A program made the translations under genes and the position numbers. A model generated the notes under the pieces. The model did not search any database and had not been told where the DNA came from. It saw nothing but the letters and a program-made list of their open reading frames with translations. Shown in pieces: positions 1 to 9,100 of a stretch of 64,000 bases of DNA. The DNA comes from Brevibacillus daliensis (GTDB lineage: Bacteria > Bacillota > Bacilli > Brevibacillales > Brevibacillaceae), in contig NZ_JAJISB010000004.1 of assembly GCF_021245735.1 (NCBI RefSeq), forward strand, positions 124,001 through 188,000, in the 5' to 3' direction. Each line of letters begins with the position of its first letter. Position 1 is the first letter of the stretch.

Positions 1-1
1 G

Positions 2-871
2 ATTGACTTAACAAACGCAAACTCAGCAACGTTAACATTCGACAGCTGGAGAGACATTGAGGAAGGCTACGATTTTCTTTACCTAGATGTCATTGATGTT
101 GAAGCAGATGAAGTTGAAGAGCTTTCAACCTGGAGTGATGTAACTGATGAGTGGGTAGAGGAAGAGTTTGATCTGTCCGACTACGCAGGGAAGAAGCTTG
201 TGCTCGAATTTACCTACTATACAGATGTAGCGGTGGCGCATGAAGGTGTTTATTTGGATAACATTGTTGTAACGGCTGATGGACAAGAAATATTTAAAGA
301 CGATGTTGAAAGGGATTCGCTTTTTGAAACAGATGGATTTTCTGTTTTTGATGGAACGGGTAAGGAATATCCTGCTTTTTATCTGGTAGAGCTTCGTTCC
401 CATAAAGGTGTAGACGCGGGACTGAAATATTTCCGTCGTGGTGATACGTACTTTACTTATGATCCAGGTATGGTGATTTGGTATTACGATGGCGGATACG
501 GCAGAAATGAAGATAACAATACAAGTAATCATCCAGGATATGGAATGCTTGGAGTAGTTGATTCTCATCAAAAAGTTGCTTATTGGAATGGAAATGAGGA
601 TTTACCTGCTGACTCCCGTTACCAAGTGAGGGATGCCGCATTCAGTCCTAAAAAAACGAGAAGCTTGAGCCTTAATTATATTTTCGGGACATTAACGGGA
701 AGATCAGAAAAAGGTGTCACCTTATTCCGCGATAAGGATGACTTTACGATGCCTGGTCTGCCAGAAGTAGGAAAAGTTTTACCGGAAGTAGGATTAATGA
801 TAGAACTAATTGAAGTAGATGACGATTTTAGAAACGGTGTTATAGAAGTCAGTCGAAAACGCTCCAAGTAG
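2..871 (+). CDS. Immune inhibitor A-like M6 metalloprotease, C-terminal part (5' truncated by window)
   Basis: The frame is open from base 2 to the stop at 869-871, so the start lies outside the window and 289 residues of the C-terminus are visible. The sequence (SWRDIEEGYDFLYLDV, YLDNIVV, GMLGVVDSHQ, YWNGN) resembles the beta-rich C-terminal region of Bacillus/Brevibacillus immune inhibitor A, a secreted zinc protease that degrades host antimicrobial proteins. The catalytic HExxH domain would be upstream and cannot be checked. The internal GTG at 200 is not a real start, because coding similarity continues upstream of it. The family call is from remembered motifs. Confidence 0.85.
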   Translation: MDLTNANSATLTFDSWRDIEEGYDFLYLDVIDVEADEVEELSTWSDVTDEWVEEEFDLSDYAGKKLVLEFTYYTDVAVAHEGVYLDNIVVTADGQEIFKDDVERDSLFETDGFSVFDGTGKEYPAFYLVELRSHKGVDAGLKYFRRGDTYFTYDPGMVIWYYDGGYGRNEDNNTSNHPGYGMLGVVDSHQKVAYWNGNEDLPADSRYQVRDAAFSPKKTRSLSLNYIFGTLTGRSEKGVTLFRDKDDFTMPGLPEVGKVLPEVGLMIELIEVDDDFRNGVIEVSRKRSK

Positions 872-1002
872 GACAAGTAGTTAAAATGTTGTCACAAAAA
901 ACTGAAAAAGGGGTTTCATCTCCTGAATCTTTTGTGATAACATATGAATTGTTGGGAATAAAAACCTGTTTCGACAGGATATGACAAAGTTATGATATGT
1001 AA

Positions 1003-1037
1003 AATAAAAAACCGCAGGTGCGGCAATCACCTGCGGT
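1003..1037 (-). terminator. Rho-independent terminator for the small toxin transcript
   Basis: A 10-bp perfect stem (ACCGCAGGTG with CACCTGCGGT) is followed on the minus strand by a run of T. This lies about 80 bases past the stop of the 28-residue toxin ORF and fits as the end of its mRNA. Confidence 0.75.
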
Positions 1038-1082
1038 AATACAGCCAATAGTCGTCCTGATGGGGCGGCCGTTTGGTACACC

Positions 1083-1121
1083 ATGACCACTGCTCTGTAT
1101 CTTCAGACAGAGTGGTGGTCA
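1083..1121. repeat. Hairpin at the 3' end of the toxin ORF
   Basis: GACCACTGCTCTGT pairs imperfectly with ACAGAGTGGTGGTC around a short loop; the structure overlaps the toxin stop codon region. In type I toxin loci such structures lie where toxin mRNA and antisense RNA overlap. That role is inferred here. Confidence 0.5.
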
Positions 1122-1205
1122 TTTCCTTTTGGCAGAGGCGGTCAGTAAGGCTATGATGAGTGACCCAAACGTGATCATCAACGACAAGCCTTCATAAACT
1201 GACAT
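1119..1205 (-). CDS. Putative holin-like type I toxin, 28 aa
   Basis: The ORF runs on the minus strand from ATG at 1205 to TGA at 1119. It begins MSVYEGLSLMITFG, has one hydrophobic segment of about 20 residues, and ends in the basic tail SAKRK. This is the pattern of the short putative holin-like toxins of Bacillus and Brevibacillus (relatives of TxpA/BsrG-class type I toxins), which insert in the membrane. A very strong purine-rich ribosome site (AAGGGGGGTGGG) lies just upstream, and an extended -10 box sits at 1276-1284. An antisense RNA would be expected from the opposite strand over the 3' part, but I could not identify a convincing promoter for it. The ORF is too short for most gene callers. 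Confidence 0.75.
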   Translation of the reverse strand: MSVYEGLSLMITFGSLIIALLTASAKRK

Positions 1206-1275
1206 ATGCCCACCCCCCTTCTTTGGGGAATATGGCCAACCTCACCGAATGGATTCACTATTGTGCTTGAGTACT

Positions 1276-1284
1276 ATTATATCA
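1276..1284 (-). promoter_or_regulatory. Extended -10 promoter element of the small toxin gene
   Basis: On the minus strand the sequence reads TGATATAAT, a perfect extended -10. The -35 region is weak. It implies a 5' leader of about 60 bases before the toxin ATG. Confidence 0.55.
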
Positions 1285-1418
1285 TGAGAATTTCCTTTAT
1301 TGTATGAAATTGTAAAATGTAATGAATGTTAGATTAAAATTTTTTATGTTTGGTAGCTGACACATTAGATTCCAAGAAAAAGCAATGTGCAGAAATGAAT
1401 ATAATTACTTTTCTTGAG

Positions 1419-1448
1419 TTGACTGAAAGATACGACTTTAGCTACAAT
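1419..1448 (+). promoter_or_regulatory. Sigma-A-like promoter upstream of ctaB
   Basis: TTGACT at 1419-1424 and TACAAT at 1443-1448 are separated by 18 bases. The leader to the ctaB ATG is about 145 bases. Confidence 0.55.
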
Positions 1449-1598
1449 GAACTCGACTAGACTTATTATGTAAGATTTTTCACATTCTGATGATAGTGTG
1501 ATTTTGGAACTGAATAAATCTTCTCCATCAGTACTAATTTGCTATGGAAAATAGATCAATTTCAACGAACAAATTCAATATTGGGAAGGAGCATAAAT

Positions 1599-2543
1599 AT
1601 GGAACATGAGGTGGGCTTAAAAGACGCTAGAACCTCATTCCTTGAGGATATGGATGACCTAAACATTGAAGAGCAACGACGATCTGCCACATTATCTGAT
1701 TTTGTACAACTAGCTAAACCAGGTATAATCATTTCCAACCTGCTGACAGCATTTGCCGGAATATGGCTTGCTTCGAAGGGTTTTGAGAATTTTAATTTTC
1801 TGTTGACGATTTATACCTTGGTTGGTACTTCCCTTGTGATTGGTTCTGGAGCGGTTCTAAATAATTATATTGATCGGGACCTTGATTCCAAGATGGGACG
1901 TACGAAAAATCGTGCTCTTGTAACGGGAGTGATTCATCCCACAACAGCATTGGTCTACGGTATCGTCTTATTACTTATTGGATTAACTCTTCTGAACTTC
2001 ACCTCCAATTCGTTAGCTGCCGTTTGTGCATTGATTGGACATATTTTTTACGTGTTAATCTACACTCCTATGAAACGCATTAGTTCCTTAAATACAGTAG
2101 TTGGTGCTGTTTCTGGAGCGATGCCACCGTTAATCGGGTGGGCTGCGGTAAGTAATGATCTTCCATTAGGTGCATGGATTCTTTTCTTAATTGTTTTCTT
2201 ATGGCAGTCGCCACACTTTTTAGCGTTAGCGATGCTGAAAGTAGAGGATTATCGTGCAGGTGGCATTCCGATGTTACCAGTTGTTCGTGGCTTCTATGAA
2301 ACGAAACGCCAGATGTTTTTCTGGGGTGCAGCACTTCTTCCTGCATCACTCTTTCTTTTCTTGTATGGGAATGTAGGAATCTTTTATTTCATAGTGGCTG
2401 CTATCCTTGGAATTGTGTACATCGTATTGCTTTTGCAAGGATTTAACACCAAGGATGATATCGCCTGGGCGAGAAAACTGTTTGGATACTCACTCATTTA
2501 CTTGACAGTAATGTGTGCAGCCATGATTATTAGTGCTATCTAA
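1599..2543 (+). CDS. ctaB: Protoheme IX farnesyltransferase (heme O synthase)
   Basis: CtaB transfers a farnesyl group from farnesyl diphosphate to heme B, giving heme O for cytochrome oxidases. The 314-residue protein has about nine hydrophobic segments and the UbiA-family aspartate motif DRDLDSKMGRTKNR, with the second conserved loop YTPMKR. The ATG at 1599 is preceded by GGAAGGAG; the longer reading from a TTG at 1539 lacks a ribosome site. A second gene of the pathway, ctaA, follows about 150 bases downstream in the same direction, so the two probably supply heme A to an aa3-type oxidase whose genes are not in the window. Confidence 0.95.
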   Translation: MEHEVGLKDARTSFLEDMDDLNIEEQRRSATLSDFVQLAKPGIIISNLLTAFAGIWLASKGFENFNFLLTIYTLVGTSLVIGSGAVLNNYIDRDLDSKMGRTKNRALVTGVIHPTTALVYGIVLLLIGLTLLNFTSNSLAAVCALIGHIFYVLIYTPMKRISSLNTVVGAVSGAMPPLIGWAAVSNDLPLGAWILFLIVFLWQSPHFLALAMLKVEDYRAGGIPMLPVVRGFYETKRQMFFWGAALLPASLFLFLYGNVGIFYFIVAAILGIVYIVLLLQGFNTKDDIAWARKLFGYSLIYLTVMCAAMIISAI

Positions 2544-2596
2544 TCGAAAAACCAAGATTTTGGATTTTTACCAATTCTGCAACACATTTGTCAGGG

Positions 2597-2624
2597 AACA
2601 TCCTCTTGCCAAGCAGGGGATGTT
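2597..2624 (+). terminator. Weak hairpin between ctaB and ctaA
   Basis: AACATCC pairs with GGATGTT, followed by TCTTTA. The T-tract is short, so it may be a weak terminator or attenuator. Confidence 0.35.
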
Positions 2625-2692
2625 TCTTTACTGTTAAGATAGTGTGTCTTTTTATTCAGAAAAGTTTTGTAAAATACAAAAGAGGTATACGA

Positions 2693-3586
2693 ATGGAGAA
2701 TAATGTAAAGCGTTTAGCGATTGCCTCCACAGTATTCATGTTTATCGTGATGATAGCCGGGTCACTCGTAACAAAAACGGATTCGGGGCTAGGCTGTGGT
2801 AATGATTGGCCATTGTGCAATGGAAAATGGGTACCGTCCTATGCATTTGATTCAATAGTTGAGTATACTCACCGTCTTACTACAGGTGTGGCGGGGATTG
2901 TTGTCATTGCTTTTTCTTTATATGCCATTAAGATATACAAAAAGAATAGGGAAGTTCTGGGGTTAGCTTTACTTGGAATTAGTTTTATTTTGGTTGAATC
3001 TGCACTTGGAGCTTCTGCTGTTATCTCTCCACAATCATCCCCAGTACTAGCGCTGCACTTTGGATTTTCACTACTTGCTTATAGCGGTGTCTTCATGCTC
3101 ACCATGTATGTGATGTTGAAGGATAAGATGAAATCGCTAGTGAAGGCCTCTGTATCAAAAGGGTTTCGAAATTTTGTACTATTTATCTGCGTGTACGCTT
3201 ACGGTGTTATTTATCTGGGTGCGTACGTGCGTCATACAGGATCAAGCATGGGATGTACGGATTGGCCACTTTGTAATGGGGAGATCATTCCTCCACTAAC
3301 GGGTCAGACTGGAATCCAGTTTATGCATCGTGTGGCAGCTGCACTCTTATTGGTTTTTATTATCATACTGTTCATTCATGTAGTACGCCATTATAAAGAG
3401 TCGAGACGAGACATGTATATTTGTAGTCTGTTATGTCTGATTCTTGTCATTTTACAGATTTTTAGCGGAGGGCTGGTTGTTTTTGCGAAACTGCAACTCT
3501 ATGCGACTCTTATACACTCTGCAATCATTACAATCTTATTTGGTATACTGACCTATTTAGGGTTGCAAACATTAAAGAAACCGTGA
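2693..3586 (+). CDS. ctaA: Heme A synthase
   Basis: CtaA oxidises the C8 methyl of heme O to the formyl group of heme A, in the membrane. The 297-residue protein has eight predicted membrane segments in two homologous halves, each with the TDSGLGCGNDWPLC-type cysteine loop (GLGCGNDWPLCNG and SMGCTDWPLCNG). The heme-binding histidine motifs THRLTTG, ALHFG, MHRVAA and LIHSA are all present. The ATG at 2693 follows AGAGG; an upstream in-frame start at 2588 would run through the ctaB-ctaA hairpin and is unlikely. Confidence 0.95.
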   Translation: MENNVKRLAIASTVFMFIVMIAGSLVTKTDSGLGCGNDWPLCNGKWVPSYAFDSIVEYTHRLTTGVAGIVVIAFSLYAIKIYKKNREVLGLALLGISFILVESALGASAVISPQSSPVLALHFGFSLLAYSGVFMLTMYVMLKDKMKSLVKASVSKGFRNFVLFICVYAYGVIYLGAYVRHTGSSMGCTDWPLCNGEIIPPLTGQTGIQFMHRVAAALLLVFIIILFIHVVRHYKESRRDMYICSLLCLILVILQIFSGGLVVFAKLQLYATLIHSAIITILFGILTYLGLQTLKKP

Positions 3587-3593
3587 ATAGGAT

Positions 3594-3623
3594 GAGGACC
3601 TCAACTATAGAGGTCCTCTTTTT
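3594..3623 (+). terminator. Terminator after ctaA
   Basis: GAGGACCTC pairs perfectly with GAGGTCCTC over a 7-base loop, followed by TTTTT. Confidence 0.9.
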
Positions 3624-3654
3624 GTGGACTTTAATTGACTACTGTAGTGGTCGC

Positions 3655-3861
3655 GCAGAAGAAGCACATTTTTTGCTTACGAACTCGTTAAGGTCCCGCA
3701 AGGGAGCGAATACTCTCCGCTACACAGTAAAGAGTGCGGAAAGTGCAAAAAGAAGCCATTCTACGAAGTGTCTCATGGGTTGCACTTTTTAATCCGCACT
3801 CTTTGCTGTGTAGCTAGGTTGGACCTTAAATAGTTCTGAACAAAAAATGTGCTTCTTCTGC
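3655..3861. repeat. Repeat family A: 207-bp imperfect palindrome
   Basis: The arms start GCAGAAGAAGCACATTTTTT and the right end is its complement. Three further arm segments also pair: AAGGTCC with GGACCTT, CTACACAGTAAAGAGTGC with GCACTCTTTGCTGTGTAG, and AAGTGCAA with TTGCACTT. A truncated left-arm copy lies at 46984-47026. No protein is convincingly encoded; the short ORF through it (3583-3792) merely translates the repeat. It looks like a non-autonomous palindromic element. Confidence 0.8.
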
Positions 3862-3909
3862 CAAGTGTTGTAGACGATAAAAAAGCTAGAATCAAAACCA
3901 AAGACATGA

Positions 3910-4114
3910 AAAACCAGCTTCTCTTTTCACACAGAGCGTCTTGGCGAAGCCCGACCCAGCGGAGTATTATTCATCGGGAAAAAGAAGCGAACCCCAGCAA
4001 GTCTTACAGTGAATACATCGTTGAGAGCTTCCCCGACGATTAGTACGTAGCGGACAGTTTAACCCCTTGCGGGGCGAAGACCCTAAGCGAAGGGTGAAAA
4101 GAGAAGCTGGTTTT
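3910..4114. repeat. Repeat family B, copy 1: 205 bp with perfect terminal inverted repeats
   Basis: The element is bounded by perfect 21-bp inverted repeats starting AAAACCAGCTTCTCTTTT, and has internal stems including CCCCTTGCGGGG. A second copy of the same length lies at 50624-50828. It resembles a MITE or a structured RNA cassette. Copies differ with compensatory changes in an internal stem. Confidence 0.85.
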
Positions 4115-4142
4115 CTCCACTGAAGTAGGATCAAGACGAACT

Positions 4143-4691
4143 TCAAAAATCCTTGTACTCTTCTTGTAATATGGAATAAATTTTGGTGTCACGTAATGTT
4201 CCTTTGATGAGAATGTTTTTTCGAAGGGTCCCTTCATGTACCATACCTAATTTATGAATGAGACGCTCGGAAGCATGATTACTTGATTCACATTTTCCCT
4301 CAATACGGGCAAGGCCCAGTTCTGTAAAAGCATACCGTATGATTTCTTTGAACGCTTCCGAGATATATCCGTTACCGCGATATTCGGGATTGATGACAGA
4401 ACCAAGCGACGCGCTCCGATCTTTTAGAGAGTAGTTAAACATGCCAGCGACTCCGATTATTTTCCCAGTCTCTTTTAATGATACCGCCCAGATAAAGGAT
4501 TTACCCTCAACGGAATCGGCAAGCTTTTTTTCCAGATACGAGACGGTTTCTGATTTTGATACATGGACTTCACGGGGAACATGGTCCGTTGTTTTTTCAT
4601 TGGAAAATATCTCAAATAAATCGTCCACATGATGCATGGAAAGATGGAGGAGCATGAGTCGTTTTGTAATGAGAACAGGATAAGTATTCAC
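4143..4691 (-). CDS. GNAT family N-acetyltransferase (RimJ/RimL type)
   Basis: A 182-residue protein of the RimJ/RimL-like GNAT family, which transfers acetyl from acetyl-CoA to an amine. It carries the conserved pattern INPEYRGNGYISEAF (CoA-binding loop) and the C-terminal IEGKCESSNHASERLIHKLG signature. The substrate cannot be told. The start is uncertain: GTG at 4691 has GGAG 13 bases upstream, while TTG at 4703 sits almost on top of that site. It is convergent with ctaA across the repeat block and divergent from sbcD. Confidence 0.85.
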   Translation of the reverse strand: MNTYPVLITKRLMLLHLSMHHVDDLFEIFSNEKTTDHVPREVHVSKSETVSYLEKKLADSVEGKSFIWAVSLKETGKIIGVAGMFNYSLKDRSASLGSVINPEYRGNGYISEAFKEIIRYAFTELGLARIEGKCESSNHASERLIHKLGMVHEGTLRKNILIKGTLRDTKIYSILQEEYKDF

Positions 4692-4815
4692 GTTTGGCGT
4701 CAAACTCCTTTTTTTGATAATTTTTTCTATTCTCTATTCTATGTATAACATAGCTACAAGATATCATGAACCAAAACTTTCATGCTGGAACCAGGTCGAA
4801 GCAGTTGCCGCCATC

Positions 4816-4824
4816 TGGTACAAT
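4816..4824 (+). promoter_or_regulatory. Extended -10 element upstream of sbcD
   Basis: TGGTACAAT lies 35 bases before the sbcD start. The -35 box is poor, as is common for extended -10 promoters. Confidence 0.45.
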
Positions 4825-4858
4825 GAAAATAGAACAAATGATCGATTGAGGTGGAAGC

Positions 4859-6109
4859 ATGCGTATTTTACATACTGCTGACTGGCATTTCGGGAGACTG
4901 CTCGAAGGTCGGGATAGACGGACAGAACAGGAAGCCTTTGTAGAAGAATTATGTCAAATTGCGACAGAGAAGCAGGTGGATCTGGTATTGATAGCTGGAG
5001 ATATCTATGATTCTGTTAATCCGCCTGCGTGGGCAGAGGAATTATTTTATCATGCCTTGGAACGTCTTTCTGATGAGGGGAGACGTGGAGTGGTTGTGAT
5101 TGCGGGGAATCATGATCAGCCAGAGCGAGTAAGAGCGGCATCACCGTTAGCGACAAAGCATGGCATCGTTTTGCTTGGGCTACCTAAAGAAACCCCATTT
5201 ATCAGTGAAGCGCATGCATCAATAGATAAAGTAAGAATCATGAAAGCGGGACAAGCGTGGTTGGAGATGGCTATTCCCGGTGTAGAGCATCACGCTGTTA
5301 TTTTAGCGTTGCCATACCCTTCAGAAGCACGGTTAAAAGAACTGATTAGTGAGAGCTTAAGTCAGGAACAAATGCAGGAAGCGTTTAGTGAACGGATAAA
5401 AGGGTTGTTTGACGACCTGGAAGGACATTTTCGTGATGACACGGTCAATCTGGTGACCAGTCATTTATTTGCCATGGGAGGAAGTGAAAGTGATTCAGAG
5501 CGTCCGATTCAGATTGGAGGAACGCACACGGTTTCCCTTCATGCTTTTCCCAAAAAGGCTGATTATGTGGCGCTAGGCCACTTACACCGCTTGCAAAAAT
5601 TATCAGATTCCCCGCTCATTCGATATAGCGGATCGCCTCTTGCTTATAGTTTTTCTGAAGCGGGACAAAGCAAGGCAGTAGTATTGATCGAGATTGTTCC
5701 GGGAGAAGAAAAGAAAGAGGAAATCATTTATTTGCAAAGCGGTCGCCCACTGGCACGTTGGAAGGCGACTCAAGGTATAGCTCAAGTAGAGGAATGGTTA
5801 GCGGAAGGAAAGGATGCTAACGCGTGGATTGATTTAGAGATACACGTTACGGATACCATTGACCCGGCTGAGTTTCAGCGAATTCGCAAATTAAGTGATC
5901 AGTTTGTTAAAGTCCAGCGGGTACGTATCGCTTTGGAAACAGAACAAGTAACAGAGCAGGAAAAGCGGGAGGAGTTAGGTCCTGTTCAGCTGTTTTGTAA
6001 CTTTTATGAACGAAAACGAGGAACTACACCAGACGATACTGTCATTCAGCTTTTTTCCAGACTCATGTCGGTAGAAGAGAAAGAGTCAGAAGGAGGAAGG
6101 GACGAATGA
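4859..6109 (+). CDS. sbcD: Exonuclease SbcD subunit (Mre11-like nuclease)
   Basis: SbcD is the metal-dependent nuclease of the SbcCD complex, which opens DNA hairpins and protein-blocked ends. The 416-residue protein shows the calcineurin-like phosphoesterase motifs in order: ADWHFGR near the N-terminus, AGDIYD, AGNHDQPER, TSHLF and GHLHR. The ATG at 4859 follows GAGGTGG. Its last codons overlap the start of sbcC by four bases (ATGA), so the pair is translationally coupled. It heads a four-gene repair operon. Confidence 0.95.
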   Translation: MRILHTADWHFGRLLEGRDRRTEQEAFVEELCQIATEKQVDLVLIAGDIYDSVNPPAWAEELFYHALERLSDEGRRGVVVIAGNHDQPERVRAASPLATKHGIVLLGLPKETPFISEAHASIDKVRIMKAGQAWLEMAIPGVEHHAVILALPYPSEARLKELISESLSQEQMQEAFSERIKGLFDDLEGHFRDDTVNLVTSHLFAMGGSESDSERPIQIGGTHTVSLHAFPKKADYVALGHLHRLQKLSDSPLIRYSGSPLAYSFSEAGQSKAVVLIEIVPGEEKKEEIIYLQSGRPLARWKATQGIAQVEEWLAEGKDANAWIDLEIHVTDTIDPAEFQRIRKLSDQFVKVQRVRIALETEQVTEQEKREELGPVQLFCNFYERKRGTTPDDTVIQLFSRLMSVEEKESEGGRDE

Positions 6110-9100
6110 GACCGATTGAACTAAAAATGTCTGGATTAAACAGTTATCGGGAATTGCAGGAAATAGATTTTGAGACTTTATGTGAAGCGGGATTATTCGG
6201 GATTTTTGGACCCACTGGGAGCGGGAAATCGAGTATTCTCGATGCGATTACCCTAGCGTTATACGGACAGGTGGTACGGACTGGTGGGGGATCACACCCG
6301 CAGGAGGTCTTAAACCAACTGGAATCTACGCTGTATGTCTCGTTTACATTTGAACTGGGACAAGAGCAAAATCGCACGAGATACACGATTGAACGAGAAT
6401 TCGGCCTGACCAAGGGTGGAAATAGAAAGCAACCAGAGGTACGACTGATTGAACGAAGTAAGGTAGAAGACATCCCGGATCAGGTGCTGGAATCGAAAGC
6501 AACAGCGGCAACAGCAATGATCGAGCAGTTGATAGGGCTGACCATCCATGATTTTACCCGAGCAGTAGTCTTGCCACAAGGACAGTTCTCCAAGTTCCTG
6601 ACCCTAAAAGGCAGTGAAAGAAACGAGATGCTGCAACGGATTTTTCACCTGCATGAATACGGGGAAAAGCTCATGCAAAAAGTGAAAGGCCAATTGGAGC
6701 GTAACAAGCAGACCATTCACCAATTGGAAGTGGAACAGGCTCGTTTAGGAGATGCGAGTCAGGAAGCGTTGGAACAGGCTCAGAACGAGGCAGAACAGTT
6801 GGAGAACCAGATACAGGAAATAACGGTTCGTTTTGAAGCACTAACACTTCGTAAAAAAGAGTGGGAACAGATCAGACAATGGCAAATGGAGCGAAATGAC
6901 GTCCAAAGCCAATTGAACCTGCTTTCCGAGCGTGAAGAGGAAATGATTGCACGTAAGCATGAGATAGCCAATATTGAAACAAGTCTAGCACTCTGGCCGT
7001 TTTTTAGCAGGGAGATTCAATTGCAGCAGGAATGGCAGGAGACGGAAGGGCGGTTGCTCAGAACGAGGGAAGAGAGAAAGCAGGTCCAGGAAAAATGGGA
7101 ACTGGTAGAGCGAACATCTCTTGAAGCGAAGTCTAAGCTACGCCAGGAAGAGCCAATACACTTAGAGCGGAAAAGTGAATGGACGCAGGCACTGGAATGG
7201 GAGCGGGAAATGGCTCAGCTTTCTTCTCAGCTTCAGCAGGTACAGAACGAACAAAATCTGTTACAACAGAAGTTGAACCAGGCAGATCAAGAGTACAAAA
7301 AGCTGGAGCAGGAACGACTAGAGGCAACAGCTGTCCTGAATAAATTAGATGAGGAATGGCACCAATCTGCAATGAGTGTGGAAGAGAGAAAATCGATTCG
7401 CACTATGTTGCAGGCGAAGCAGCTATGTGATCAGGAAAACACTCGGTTGCAGGAAACAGAGAAAGAATGGCAGGAAAGTCAGGAAAAGCTGAATCAGGGA
7501 TTGAAAGCTCTTGCTCAGCATGAAGTGGCATTTGCTGGAGCAACCGGGCTAAGAAACGAGCTGGAGCAAGAGATCGTGCAGCTCACGAAGCTTGATTTTT
7601 GGAGTGAAGAGGAAACGGGTCAGGCAAGGGAAACCCTGGTCAAAGTAATGGGTATTGGAAAAGAATGGCGCGATCAGGTCAAGGCAAAGACAGATTGGGA
7701 TGTACGCTGGATTGATACAGAAAAGCTCCTTCATACAGCTATCCAGATTACAACGGGGAAAGAGACAAGTGCAGTACAGGCAGAAGCTAATCGCAATGCT
7801 TGTAAAGAACAGCAAGATGCTTGGACAGTGAGATGGAACAGCTGGCAAAAAGCAAACATGGCACATGCGCTACGTAATGAGTTGCAGCCTGATCACGAAT
7901 GTCCTGTCTGTGGGTCCTTGCACCATCCTTTATCCGAGGAACAACATGAGGATACACAGCCAATTGGGAATGTGGAGAATGAGGAAAAAGAGCTGACGCT
8001 AGAGAAGGAGAAGCTGGAGCAAGCTCTGATAGAGGCGGAAAAAATTCTTCGGACAGCAAGTGAAGATGTGCAGAAGGCAAAAGTGGATCTCGCACAAATC
8101 GGACAGAGAAAAGAGATGCTACAGGAAGAGCAGGCAGGGCTGGTTACGCGTAAACAAGAGATACTTAGCCAGTTACATGAACTAGGGGAAGAATGGCGTG
8201 TTTCCTCTATTGAAGGACTTGGCATTGCCTATAAACAGTGTGACCAGCAGGTGAGGGAACAGACAGAGTTACGCACACGTCACTCCAAAAAAATGGAGGA
8301 AAAACAGAAAGAGCTTCGCCACAAACGTGACGATGAGCTGGAGAAAAAAGCAGAGTGGGAAAAATGGAAGAGCTGGGCAGAGGGACAGCGTGAGCAAGGT
8401 GAGAGCATAGCTACCAGATTAGAGATGTCCCGACAATCAGCCCTCCAGGCAAGTAATAAGCTTAATCAAGCACGTGGCGAAATTGGTATAGAGCAGATTG
8501 AAAGTCTGTTTCACAACATGGAGCAACTGGAGCAACGTCAAGAGGAATTACGTCGTCTGCGTCTTGCGCAGGAGCAACGTCATCAAGAGCTGCAAGCTCT
8601 CATCCAGACTAAGAAGGAAGAATGGTCTCATTTACAGGCTCAAAGTATTGCCTTGCAAGAAAAAGTGCTAGATCGTAAAGAGCAGTGGACCAAGAAGCAG
8701 GAACAATGGCAAAAACGTACAGGTGGAGAGTCGGCTGAGGTGCTGTTGAAAAAGGTGAATGAGGCGATTGCTGATCTGCATCAGCGCTCAGAGCAGGCTG
8801 AAAAAGAGATGCATCAGGTTGCTTTAGAACGACAACAAATCATGGAGACAGCCGTTGCACTAGAAGAAACATACGGACGCTTGGGCAGACAAACCAAAGA
8901 GGCAGAAGCTGAAATGGAGCAGGCGTTAGCAGAAGCAAGGCTAGTCGATCGTAATAGCGTACAAGCTTACTATAATTTGAGACCACAACTTACTACATTC
9001 AAAGCTGATGTAGAAGCATATATGACACAATTGACAGAAGTAAGGTATGCACTGACACGGTTGGAAGAACGTCTGGACGGGCGGGAAGTCAAGGAAGAAG

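Larger units (their letters stand above)
1206..1598. other. Intergenic region between toxin and ctaB
   Basis: The stretch holds the divergent promoters of the toxin (minus) and ctaB (plus). I see no further gene in it. Confidence 0.6.

Noticed and set aside
889..940. Hairpin TTGTCACAAAA/TTTTGTGATAA as terminator of the protease gene
   Set aside because: The loop is long and no T-tract follows; left unassigned.
881..1090. Minus-strand ORF of 69 codons downstream of the toxin
   Set aside because: It runs through the toxin's terminator and hairpin; no ribosome site or family resemblance.
3583..4043. Plus-strand ORFs through the 3.6-4.1 kb block
   Set aside because: They translate palindromic repeat families A and B. 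Similar peptide strings at other copies come from the repeats themselves.
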